Assembly (NCBI GenBank): GCA_024500155.1
Contig: CM044871.1
Coordinates: 78,104,402-78,168,401 of the forward strand
Reading direction: 5' to 3'
Length of the DNA: 64,000 bases
Source: Chenopodium formosanum
Taxonomy: Eukaryota > Streptophyta > Magnoliopsida > Caryophyllales > Amaranthaceae
Below are positions 13,453 through 25,300 of this stretch, one piece after another (within the stretch, counting starts at the first letter, position 1; every line of letters starts with the position of its first letter). Under the pieces are notes generated by a model that saw only the letters and a list, made by a program, of their open reading frames with translations, made no database searches and had not been told where the DNA came from. The position numbers were made by a program, and so were the translations under genes.

Positions 13453-14143
13453 TGTTGGAAATAGTAATGCAAACGGATGACTCGTGCCCGATCGGGCGGA
13501 GGTGGTCAAGGAAAAATAAGGAACTCTCGCGCCCGATCGGGCGGGCTTCACCCGACCGGGCGACGGACAAGAGTTTTTCTACGAGATCTCTCGCGCCCGA
13601 TCGGGCGGGCTTCCCGCCCGATCGGGCGACGGACTCGAGTTTTTGACGAGCCCGATCGAGAGGCTTCGCCCGATGGCTTGCCCGGAATGGGGATTTCAGA
13701 TCGCCCGACCGGGCGCGACACTACGTCTGGAGAAGCTCGATCTCGCGCCCGATCGGGCGGCAGCTCGCCCGATCGGGCCTGCCTTTTTCCTAGGTCGGTT
13801 CGCTTTGCGTGTTTCCTTTATCCAGGACTCATATAAATACAAGTCTTACCTTTTCATGACATGATTCTCTTTTCTAGCCGAAAACACAAACCTACCTTTT
13901 GAGATCTGAACAGTTCTTGAGCAATTCCACTCTTCGGGTTCGGGTGCACGAATTACGGGGAGAGTTGCGTTAAACTTGGGGGGCGTGTGTCATCAGGAAA
14001 CCTATACCGGTGGTGGCGTATTTTGCTTCTAAGGCAGTGGATTTTGTTCCACGGCGCGACTGTGAGTTGAGATCTTCAATCAAGTATTTTTCCCTTTCAT
14101 CTTCTCCATTTTGTTATTGGAATCGACAGGTATTTTACCAACA
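13453..14143 (+). repeat. 3' LTR, complete
   Basis: A 691-bp LTR from TGTTGGAAATAG to TTTTACCAACA. The terminal hexamers TGTTGG and CCAACA are inverted repeats. It contains at least four GCCCGATCGGGC-type palindromes (13485-13780) and TATAAATA at 13832. It ends 27 bases before the Mutator-like element. Confidence 0.88.
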
Positions 14144-14170
14144 TCTTATGTCGGCTCAGAATTCTCAACT

Positions 14171-14213
14171 GCTATTTGTCACTCCCATTTTACCAGGTAA
14201 CGCTCCCTTTTTT
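14171..14213. repeat. Left terminal inverted repeat of the MULE
   Basis: Pairs with 21731-21773. About 33 of the first 40 positions match by eye. Confidence 0.8.
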
Positions 14214-14512
14214 ACTTGAATGGACCACTATACCCTTTATGCAATTTGTGTTATTAAAAGGACCTTGTTCCCCATTTGGACACAATACGTGAAACGGTCC
14301 CCTCACTTCACGACATTGCTGTCCCGAGCCTCCCAAAATCGGTCCCCACGACCTTGCAACCAAATCGGTCCCCACGACCACCTAAATTTTCTATTTTAAA
14401 AAATCGTGAAATTTTCCGACGGGTCTTGGGTCATGGACGGCGAGTGGAACATATGTACGCCGGAGAATGCGTCGGATCATTCTGTAAGTTTTTTTTTATT
14501 TTCGGTAATTAG

Positions 14513-14700
14513 GACATCCGCCTAAAATTTCCGGATGTCCTAGGTACATCCGCCTAAAATTTCCGGATGTACCATGGAACATCCGGAAATTTCAAGCGGA
14601 AAATGGGATCCGCCTAAAAAAACCGGATGTTCCATGGTACATCCGGAAATTTTAGGCGGATGTACCAAGGGACATCCGGAAATTTTAGGCGGATGTCCCT
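14513..14700. repeat. Left hairpin cluster of the MULE
   Basis: Five palindromic units, each a GCCTAAAATTTCC-like core enclosed by a perfect short stem. Stems include GGACATCC/GGATGTCC, GGTACATCC/GGATGTACC and GGAACATCC. The whole block is also a large palindrome, since units on the right half are inverted copies of those on the left. Confidence 0.9.
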
Positions 14701-14879
14701 ATTCATTTTTTTTTTTAAATGTTAAGTACATTTATTTAATTTTTTTTATGTTAATTAAGTTTTTTTTTATGTTTTTTTTTTTTTTTGTGGTCTTGTGATT
14801 ATTGTTGTGATTTAGTATTTGATAATTAATGTAATTTTGTTGTATTAATATGATTATTAGTAATATGTTTATTTTTTGT

Positions 14880-15480
<601 letters not shown>

Positions 15481-15514
15481 ACATAAACCATGTTTTGTTT
15501 AATTTGTATAGGAT

Positions 15515-18226
15515 ATGGAATCTGAGGAAGGCGGTGACGGTGTGAATTATAGTGGGAATTTTGTCACCGATACGTTTTTTCCTACATTTGACGATGCAGT
15601 TACCTGGGTTGATGGTGTTTCCATAAAATTGGGATTTATATTGGTGAAATCGTCTTATAACAAAACCAGAGATGGTCGGTCGTATCGGTATTTGCGATGT
15701 GATCGGTCACGAAGGAGCAAGCCGAGAGATTTGGAGAACGCGATACGGAAGGACACCAAAACCAAAGCTAATGGTTGTCCATTCTACATCAAGATATATT
15801 ATGATGTCAGCACCGAAAGTTGGAAGATCATTGCGAAAAATGATCACACCGGGACACATAACCACCCAATGATTGTGTACCCAGAGGGTCACCGTAAAGT
15901 GAGCGGATTGAGTCCGGGTGCAAAACAGGTTGTGCGGGACATGACAAAGTCCAAGGTTGCTCCCCGTAACATCATGTCCACTATTGTCGAGCAATTTCCT
16001 GATGATCATCCAAACATCCGACACATTTACAATTGCCGAAATGACTTCAGGATGGAGATGTCCGAAGGAAGAGGAGTTGTTCAACAATTTCTTCATCTGG
16101 CGAGAAAGAGTAAATACATTTACTGGGTCACGAACGATGATCACAACGTTTTGCAACATGCATTTATGGTGCACCCGATCATGGTCAACATACTCCGCAC
16201 ATACCCACATGTCATAGGTATGGATTCTACTTACAAGACCAATCGATATAACATGCCTTTCTTTGAGATAGTAGGCGTGACACCGACAAACCAGAATTTT
16301 CTAGTTGGATATGTTTTCATGCGCGACGAGTGCACGGCTAGCTATCGGTGGGTGTTGCAGAGATTAAGGGAGTTGATTGGTTTTGATAAAGAGCCATCTG
16401 TATTTATTTCAGACCATGATCTTGGGCTATGTGCGGCTTTGAGAGAAGTCTTTCCAGGGACGTCACATTTACTCTATCTATGGCACATCAACAAAGATGT
16501 GGAGGCTAAGGTGACGAAGATGTTTGGAAACAAGACGGTTGGTGTCAGATTTAGAGCTGGGAGATGGTTCAAAATCGTGAATGCAACAACACAGGTGGAG
16601 TATGATCGTGCTCTAGCTGCCATGCAAGTGAGGTGGGGAAATTATCCGGAAGTGATTCAGTATGTTCAGAGAACATGGCTTTGTCATAAGGAGAAATTTG
16701 TGAAATTTTGGATGAACCAGGTTCTTCACTTTGGTAACACCACCAACTACAGAGTTGAGAGCCAACATTCAGCAGTGAAAACTTGGTTTGAATCATCCAC
16801 AGGTTAGTTGTATTATTTTATTAGTTGTTCTCGTTGTTACGTAATTGTAATTGTATTAATTGTAATTGTATTTGAATTTACTAATTAGAATCATTGGCAG
16901 GTGCTTTGGATACCGTATGGGCCCGAGTCCATTGTCATATCGGTAATCGCATCATACAAATTCGTAATGACTTGGAGGCATCAAGGTCTAAAATTGGTCA
17001 AATGTACAGACAGTTGCCATTGTCACGTATAAATGGCAAAGTGTCTCAACATTGCTTGAAAGTTCTGGATAAGGAGATGAAAAGGATGCGGGATTTGAGT
17101 TACCATGTCCATGAACGGTGTGGATGTGCTGTGCGTGTGACCCATGGTCTTCCATGTGCTTGCCAGATACATGATTCGATAGTTGCACAGACAGGATTGT
17201 ATAGCAGCCAAATTCATTCTTTCTGGAAGATACTGGTTATTGGTGATGGTGTTAACATTCCTGAAGTGGTAAATGATTCGACCGAGGAGGCTGCACATTT
17301 TCGGTCCCTAATCGACGAAGTCATGGAAAGTGACCCGGCCGTACGTCGAAATGTAACGCGAATCATTGAAGAGGAGCTACATCCAGATCATTCACACCTT
17401 GAAGAACCACATATCAACCTTAACACTCGTGGTCGACCAAGGAGAAACGACACCAGGCGTGATCGTAGCTATTTCGAGCATGTGAACCGTCAACACACTC
17501 AACGTGGTGGTGACCCAGAACCAGGTTATACTAAAATTCTATATTTAATATAAAAATATGTAAACTTAATACTTGTAGCTTTACTAATAATTTATCTTTT
17601 AATTTTGTGTTGTAGATCCAAGTGACATTAGTCAATGCAGGTATTTGAACTTGCTTCCAGCCCCAATGTTGCCGTACATTTCGTCTTGGAAGGATGTCAT
17701 TGGTGATGGGAACTGTAGCTTTCGTTGTGTCGCCGACTTCTTCTTTGGCGATCAAAATCAATGGTTTGACGCTCGGGAAACAATAGCGAACGAGATCGCT
17801 GGTCATCCTGATTTGTACGAACGGATTTACGGGCTTGGGCGACTTTGGATGAACGTGGAGCGTATTCGATGGGATGGTGGGGCTGTCGGGGAGCGGCATT
17901 GGATGGTTACAATTCAAGATTTATTTCCTATTACTACGTGGTTCAACGCAAGGGTGATTTGTCTCGGAGTAGGCCTAGTACCAACTTGCTACTACCCATG
18001 CATCACAGTCTTACCGCTGAGGGCACGCAACGGGGTTCGGTCACCGACTCGAGAGTTTGTGATTGCTATAGTTGGTGGATCACATTTCATCCGTCTTGAC
18101 CTTGTAGCTGATTCACCACTCCCGCCGATCGCCGATTGGTGGACGGAACACCACGAGGATAGTGTCAATGGATGGGATCAGGCATATCAATTGAGAAGGG
18201 ACATGTGGGATGCATTAGTTAGGTAG
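15515..18226 (+). CDS. MULE transposase fused to an OTU cysteine protease domain (three exons)
   Basis: Exons 15515-16802, 16901-17524 and 17616-18226 join without a stop into 840 residues. Donors and acceptors fit (CAG|GTTAGT, GGCAG|GT; CCAG|GTTATA, GTAG|AT). Residues about 20-130 are a FAR1/MuDR-like zinc-binding N-terminus. The MULE catalytic triad is visible as D237 in GMDSTYKTN, D300 in FISDHDLGL and E415 in YRVESQH. A SWIM-type CxC...CxC zinc motif lies near residues 500-520. Exon 3 is an OTU-type deubiquitinase-like domain: D668-G-N-C671 in VIGDGNCSF and H794 in GGSHFIRLDL, so the catalytic Cys and His are both kept. The transposase would cut at the element's inverted repeats; the protease target is unknown. 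Start chosen as the first ATG after the trinucleotide array. No damage is visible, so it may be recently active. Confidence 0.88.
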
Positions 18227-18457
18227 TTTGTAATGTACATTCACTAACTTTGAACATTTGTAAGAAAATTAGAATTATGAAATTAATTTTAAATGTATTT
18301 GCTTTTAATCTAACATGATATGCAACAAAACATCAAATAAAAATAAGTTCATAACATAATTAAAACCACTAACAGAACATCTAATCAAAATAATCTAAAG
18401 TCCCATTTTTTACTTCCAATCAAATACAAGCTGCTCAGTCATTGTTCGAGTCTCACT

Positions 18458-20291
18458 TTACATTTCAGGATACTTAGCCAGTGCTCTTTGGTGAATCTCC
18501 ATGGACCGACCCATCCACTGCAAATCAAACAATAACATATTATAAACACAAAAATTCATAGAAGTCATTGTTAATATAATAATAAGCATAAATACTTACG
18601 TAATCAGTGTTAGTCCGCTCAGGCAGGTTGCTTGTAACTCCTGCACCTGGAGATACCCGCAGGTGAGAAAACCTGTACAGCCACTGCATGTAACCAGGCG
18701 CAACCGAAGGAGCTGCAGCACTAAGCCTGGGTAGGGCACCTAAAACAACACTTTGAGATACCCCAGGGACAAACCTCTTCCACATCACAGTTGTCATCTC
18801 AGTCGGGAAGTCTACCCGATACATCTTCAAGTTAGTCGGCCTCTTGGCCTTCTCTGGCCTGATGATCTCGCGGGGAATGCCTTGCACGAAACCAAGCTGG
18901 CGCACCACTCTATCAGGCATGTACGGCTCAATGATGTTACGGTACTGGATGCAGCCAATGAATAAAGTGGGGGGCACTCGTAATGCAGGATCAGCTCCGT
19001 ACGGTAGCCAGTTCACCTCACGGTCAGTAAGCGCATGAATCCTAGTACGAAAAGCTAACAGGCGCTCCAGGTTCTTGCTAGGACATCCCGCTCCAACATC
19101 CCAAGCAGACGCACAAGGCATTTGAAGGTCCCGGGTCAAGGTACCCTGCTGTGGCCGAAAGCACGGAAAGTACTCATAAATCCACGCTTGCAGAAGCGTG
19201 AGACAACCAGCAATCAAATCAGCACCTTTTCGTGATGCCGTGCCCAGTTGCCGATACAAGTAGGCCAGTGCAGCTGTTCCCCAAGCATACTCGTTAATAG
19301 GGACATCCGTGTGACATAGCTCGTGGAGGAAGGAAGGATGCGTAAGGTTACCACTCTTGTCTACAAACAGTGTACCTCCAAGCACTAACCACAAGTATCC
19401 ATCAAGCTGCTCACTAAAATCCCGGTCAACCGCCAATGTCGACTCAAAAATCTTATCAGTCAACACCCCACTACCCTGCCAAATGGTCTTTGTGCCGCAA
19501 ACCTCAGACAGATCATCTGGAGTCATATCCATGGTGATCGAGCACGCGTCCCGTAACACGTCCGTGCTAGGAGTAGTGGTCACCATATTGCCTGCAACCC
19601 GTAACCCAAGTATGTTGTACACGTCGTGCAGCAAGATCGTAATCTCCCCAAATGGCATGTGAAAGGTGTTTGTATCTGGCTTCCACCTCTCAACAAAAGC
19701 AGAAATCAACGGTCAATCAAGTCTCTTAAACATCAGGCCGGGCAAGTGAGACAACCAACTAGCATCAATCGCCGCAAGGTCCTCCACAGATTGACGACCT
19801 CGCCAAGTGAACAAGTCAGAACATAACTTTGTCCTACTCAAACAGCGCAAAACACTACGCTCCTGCTCCATCCAGATATACCGTGCCACGTGACCGCCAA
19901 AACTAGGGATAACTGACCCATCCTCAGGCCCACCCGGCATCGGTTCCTGCACTAACCATGCCTCTGCAGAGCTGGAAGTAGGCTGACTCGATCCACTACC
20001 AACAAATCTCCCAAACTGACCCTTATATACCATATGGAAATCCTGAGGGTCCTGTTCTTCATCCCGGTCACCAGCATGACTAGCCGAACATTCGTCTTCC
20101 TCTTCAGATATGGGTGCTCCACTTGCAGAGTACAAGGGCCGACTACTACCAGACTGTTGGTCTCCCGACCAACCACTAGTAGACCCGTATTGCTGCTGCT
20201 CGGGCTGAAGCGGTGCAGATCGAGATGTCTGTCTCCTAACAGACGCATTCAGACGTCATGATATTGCATGTCGAGCACCAGAACCCTCGAT
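18458..20291 (-). pseudogene. Plant mobile domain (PMD, MAIN-like) gene with two in-frame stops
   Basis: Read on the minus strand: exon 20291-18600, intron (donor GTAAGT, acceptor TTTGCAG), last exon 18517-18458 ending KYPEM then TAA. The frame is continuous over 584 codons except for TGA at 20258-20256 and TGA at 19715-19713. Both sit where CGA (Arg) would suit the context (ISxRLNASVRR and FKRLDxPLISAF). The body is the PMD seen in Arabidopsis MAIN/MAIL proteins and in some transposons: SAFVERWKPDTNTFHMPFGEI, then HDVYNILGL, then GTAALAYLYRQLG. An acceptor-like TTTATGTAG just upstream of 20291 suggests an earlier 5' exon beyond the AAT array. It converges on the transposase gene with 231 bp between stops. 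Function unknown; it is probably an accessory gene of the element, now broken. Confidence 0.8.
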
Positions 20292-20322
20292 CTACATAAA
20301 ATAAGAAAATAATCCGATTTTA

Positions 20323-20419
<97 letters not shown>

Positions 20420-20484
20420 CAACAATAACAACAATAACAACAAATAAACTTAACAACAACAACAATAACCATAATAACAATAAT

Positions 20485-20546
<62 letters not shown>

Positions 20547-21170
20547 ATACAAATTAACAACAACAAATAAACTTAACAACAACAACAATAACCATAATAA
20601 CAACAATAACAACAACAACAACAACAAATACAAATTAACAACAACAACAATAACCATAATAACAATAATAATAACACTAATATCAACAACTATAATACTA
20701 ATCATAATTAAAAATATTAATAATAGTACTACTAATAACAATAATAATAATATTATTATAACAACAACAACAACAAAAAATAAATTAAACAACAACAATA
20801 ACCATAAAAACCCTAATATCAAATTAGTTTAATAATAATACTAATCATATTTTTAAAAATAATAACACTACAAAATGTGCTAACCATAATAATAACAATA
20901 ATAATAATAATACTAACCATAACACTTCAAAATAACAACAAAAATAACAAAATCCAAAAAAAAAAAAATAAAAAAAATAAAAAAAAAATACAACAACAAC
21001 AATAACCTTAACAATAATAATAAAAACCTAATATCAACAAAATAATAAAAATTATCATATTTTTAAAAATAATAACATTACAAAATATACTAACCACAAT
21101 AATAACAACAACAATAATAATAATATCAACAATAATAATAACAATAATAATAATAATAATAATCACCATA
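20323..21170. repeat. Trinucleotide array (AAT/AAC), right side of the MULE
   Basis: About 850 bp of AAT, AAC and mixed units, including a direct duplication of an ACAACAACAATAACC-containing block at about 20450-20660. It mirrors the left array in reverse complement. Confidence 0.95.
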
Positions 21171-21247
21171 ACACTTCAAAATAACAAAATCCGAAAAAAA
21201 AAAAAAAATTAACAATCAAAATCAACAAAAACATATTATTAACGGGC

Positions 21248-21277
<30 letters not shown>

Positions 21278-21278
<1 letters not shown>

Positions 21279-21472
21279 GAACTTCCGCCCAAATAATCCG
21301 GAAGTTCCATGGAGGATCCGCCTGGAATTTCCGGATCCTCCACGGAACATCCGGATTTTCTGGGCGGATGTCACTTCCGCCTAAAAAATCCGGATGTTCC
21401 ATGGAGGATCCGCCTGGAATTTCCGGATCCTCCATGGTACTTCCGGATTTTTTGGGCGGAAGTTCCTGGAAC
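21278..21472. repeat. Right hairpin cluster of the MULE
   Basis: Palindromic units with a GCCTGGAATTTCC-like core and perfect stems that differ from unit to unit: GGAACTTCC/GGAAGTTCC, GGAGGATCC/GGATCCTCC, GGAACATCC. The whole block folds on itself, as the left block does. Confidence 0.9.
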
Positions 21473-21730
21473 CGTAAAAATAAAAATAAATACCTCTTTG
21501 CCGCCGCCGAAGCTCCTCCCTCCGAATTTCAGCCTAATCCGCCTCGAATCACCCATTTTTTTGTGTTTTTAATGATTGATGTTTTTTTTTTAAAATGAAG
21601 AAAAAATTTTGAAATTTTTTTAAAAAAAAAAATTTTAGAGAGTTAGAGAGAGAAATAAGAAAGTGAAAAATGTTGGTCGGGAAGGAAAAAACCGTATTTA
21701 TATATTAGGGGTAAAATTGAAATTTCAAGA

Positions 21731-21773
21731 CAAAAAGGGAACGTTACCCAGTAAAATGGGAGCGACGAATAAC
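21731..21773. repeat. Right terminal inverted repeat of the MULE
   Basis: Reverse-complement partner of 14171-14213. Confidence 0.8.
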
Positions 21774-22197
21774 AACACCCTATTGGATGGGTAATGGGTT
21801 CCTTACTTCCTTTGTTGTTGTTAACTTATTTAATTATAGACTACGTAATCTGCGTTTTAAAAAATATCAAGCGTAAGACCACAATGAACAATCAAAGAGA
21901 CCCGTAATGAAACGAATAAAACGTACAGTTTTATGCACGAGCCAAGCAGCCGTCAACGTCTCAACGTAAAAAGATTTATCAACTCATTTAATTTAGCTGC
22001 TAAAAATTTAAAGAAAAAAAAAAAAATCGTTTCGTTCGTTTAATACTTAGAAAACACGATATGATGGGAATCAAATAAAATAGAGTACTTCCTCCAAAAA
22101 GCAAAAGTAAAATGGTGTACAATCAAACAACATGCAGACATGCTTTGATGCTTCGCTCATAACAAGTCAATATAGACTTTTTCAAATAATAACTATG

Positions 22198-22206
22198 TAT
22201 ATATAT
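22198..22206 (+). promoter_or_regulatory. Candidate TATA box of the membrane-protein gene
   Basis: TATATATAT about 110 bases before the ATG at 22316, a plausible core promoter. The stretch 21774-22197 shows no other structure. Confidence 0.4.
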
Positions 22207-22315
22207 GAGTGTACAAATCCGCTAAGAAACGTCGTCTTCCTCTGTTTCATGTGCCTAAAAGCTTCGTGAAGAAATTAAAGTGAGTAGATAACCAAAAAAA
22301 AAAAAAGAGAGTAAA

Positions 22316-25300
22316 ATGTCTGAAATAATGGCCATTGCATATCCCATCAACAACACTGGAGATCGTCAAAGGTTAGTATCCAGTTCAGCAGTTTATTTGT
22401 TTTTTGTTTAGTTGTTTTCTGGTAACTAGCTTCATCTAGTATTTATTTTTATTTTTTTTTCTGATTTGCTCAACTTTTAATTGATTGAAACTTGTTTAAA
22501 TGATTAAAAGATTTGAACCGATTGGTTGATTTATTACTAAGTAAAGTCTAATTTTACTAATCCATTATTCTAAGACAGGGCTACAATGAAATTATTGATT
22601 TTTATCAAATACTCCTTTTATTATATTTCTTGGTTTGTTAATTTATAGTTTGTCCATTAATATTTTTAATTAACAATCAATAAAAACATTTTACATTATT
22701 ATATATTTTCTTAATTACGGACTTTTTCCATTTTTCTTCAAAAAACTCAAGCAAGTCTCAAGTTGAGTTTTAAGACTTGAGATTGAGACCCACTTCACTT
22801 TTATTTTTATTATCCCTTTTTTTTTTATACTTTTCTACCTATAATTATAATATGTCAAATATTTAAGTTTTAGGGCTAAAGTGATAAATTTGTGTAAGTC
22901 TTAGGGTAAGTTTATCCTAGTATTAAGATGAGTCTTTAGACAAGACTTGAGTAAGATTCTAGCAATAATCTCTACGAAGACTATATATGGTCTTGAGATG
23001 AGTTTTGGATTCCAAAACCCATCTTGAGACTATACAAATGGACAAAAATAATAATGTTGTCCAATAGTGAGTTGCCAACTCACCATATTAAACTAATTAA
23101 TAAATATATAAATAAATTAATGTTATAAATATTTATTGGATAAGTAAATCTGGAGTGAGTCTTGGAATAATGTGTGAAATTGAAGAAACTCTTGTATGAG
23201 TCTGAATAATAAAAAAGTAATTAAAAGTTAGTGGAAATCTGATGTGGCAGAGTCTGAAGTATAAATCTCAGTCTTGGGATAAACTTACCCTTACCGAGTT
23301 TTAACAAGAATTTAATGACATCATTTTTAATGGGGACCACAAAAATGATGTCACATCCAAGTTGGGGCTAAGCTTGGTCTTAGTTAATTATTTTGTTTAT
23401 CTGGGGTATAATTGTCTTTTCAAATACCAGTAAAGAGGTATATGTGTTTTTTATGTACTAGTTGAGGGTACATGTGTAATTTTCTTACCAAACAATAAAT
23501 GTAAGTTGCAAACCATGTTTGGATAGCTCACCAAAGAGTAAATTCAAGTTGCAACAATGTTTGGATAGCTCACCAAAATTCTGAATCAACGACCATACTT
23601 TTTCAATATATTTACAAAAATATCACCAAATTAACAAAAATCCGTTTATCTATCAGATAAATTTGTATTTAACCGTAAAAGTAAAAATAATCGGAGTTGT
23701 TTTTTTAACCTTTGAACAATCATTAAGAAATTTATAGTGTTTCCTATTTTCGATGGTTCAAATATGGAATCATCATGTTTCTTCGAAATTCGTTATAAAC
23801 AAGTTGAGTTTAAATGTCATCTCATTAATAATTATGAAAGCATTGCTTACTAATCTGAAAATGCTACTTTTCCTTAAATTTAATTTTTGGGTGCTTCAAT
23901 AGGAGGAGTAAAAGTTGCACTTTTCAAATTTTGTGTATGCACATTAATTTATTAATATCAATTTTTCGACAAACTACAATAGTTTTTGAATTGTTATGTC
24001 ACAGGTGAGAAAACAGACATATGGATGAAACTCTTAATAGTTTTGGAAACAAGTTCATAGATAACTTAGGCTAATAGGCTTACTAGTTGCAATCGCGGCT
24101 AAGCAGTGGCAAGATGCCAAGATCACTCTGTTTCATGGTAGAACAGAGTGAAACAGGGAAAGTTCTTTCTTTGTCGAAATAAACATCTACGGAGTATCTC
24201 GGAGTGACGGGTCAAATAAAGGCGGGAATATGGTTATAACGTTGACTTACGGTGAGGTGGGATGTTAAGTCAATACGGGTCGACGAATCAGATTTGGGTT
24301 AGATATTGAATCGCTTCGATCAACTTATTTGGGTCACTACAAAATATGATAAAAATGGGTTAAGTCGAGTCTATTTCAAATCATTTGTGTTGGGTTGGAT
24401 TTAGATTCTCTCTTAATGACTTGAATTTGGAATCAGATTAAGGGCTTGTTCTCATACGTTGAAATACAGTTCAGCTCAGCTCAGCTCAGTTCGGTTCACT
24501 TTAACTCTCAATTTTCTTCTCTTATAAAATATTCATTTCAGTTCAGTTCAGTACAGCTCAACTAAGTTTTGTCAATGAGAACAGACCCTAAATACCAGAT
24601 CGAATTAAGAGTTGATAGACCTAGATGTTACTCAATACTCATGGTGTTGGAGTGTGGGTAGATTTTAGGTTATACCGGCCCCAAAACCAACCTACCCATA
24701 GTCCAATACCGCCATAGTGCCATACCCATTTTATACCTTTATAAAAATGCTTATTTTATTTTATTTTATTTTATTTTATTTTATTTATTTATTTTATTTT
24801 ATATTTTTTACAAAAATGTTACTTCAAAATTAGGGATCCTTTCATTTTCAATTTTTTTATTTTCATATTCATTCCACTTAGTAAAAAGTGAAAAGTTTAA
24901 CAATTGAGGGTACATTCGTTTTCATTTTTCATTTTTTTTTTTTTAAAAAAATAAGATTAATTTGACTTTTGCTATATATTTAAAATTTTATTTTATTTTA
25001 TTACTACCAAAAAGGCAAAAACACAAAAATATAAATTTAGTGTGTGTTTTATTCACTTGATTTTTACTTATTTGATCTTATTGAAACTTATTTTATTTGT
25101 AATTTGAACTTGGGCAACCTCCCTAAACTGAATTAATCTGAACTTATCTGAACTCATCCAAACATATTAGAACTTATTAAATCTTATTTTATTTGTAATT
25201 TGAATTTGAGCAGCCATTATTTGAACATATTTTTTCCCCGAACTGAATTAATTTGAACTTATTAGACTTGAAATAAGTGAAAATAAGGTGAACAGATCAG

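Larger units (their letters stand above)
8511..14143 (+). mobile_element. Non-coding LTR retrotransposon (LARD-like) with damaged 5' LTR
   Basis: Two direct repeats of over 600 bp (8511-9130 and 13516-14143), estimated by eye at about 95% identical, bracket 4.3 kb of DNA. The right copy is a full LTR (13453-14143). It is preceded by a purine tract, TTAGTGGGGGATT, and runs from TGTTGG to CCAACA. The left copy lacks about the first 63 bases. The interior has no gag or pol frame, only short open frames without recognisable motifs, so this is a large non-autonomous derivative. I did not find a primer-binding site after the left LTR. Confidence 0.75.

Noticed and set aside
15707..16210. 167-codon minus-strand frame
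   Set aside because: It lies antisense within the catalytic domain of the MULE transposase, whose own frame is intact and has recognised motifs.
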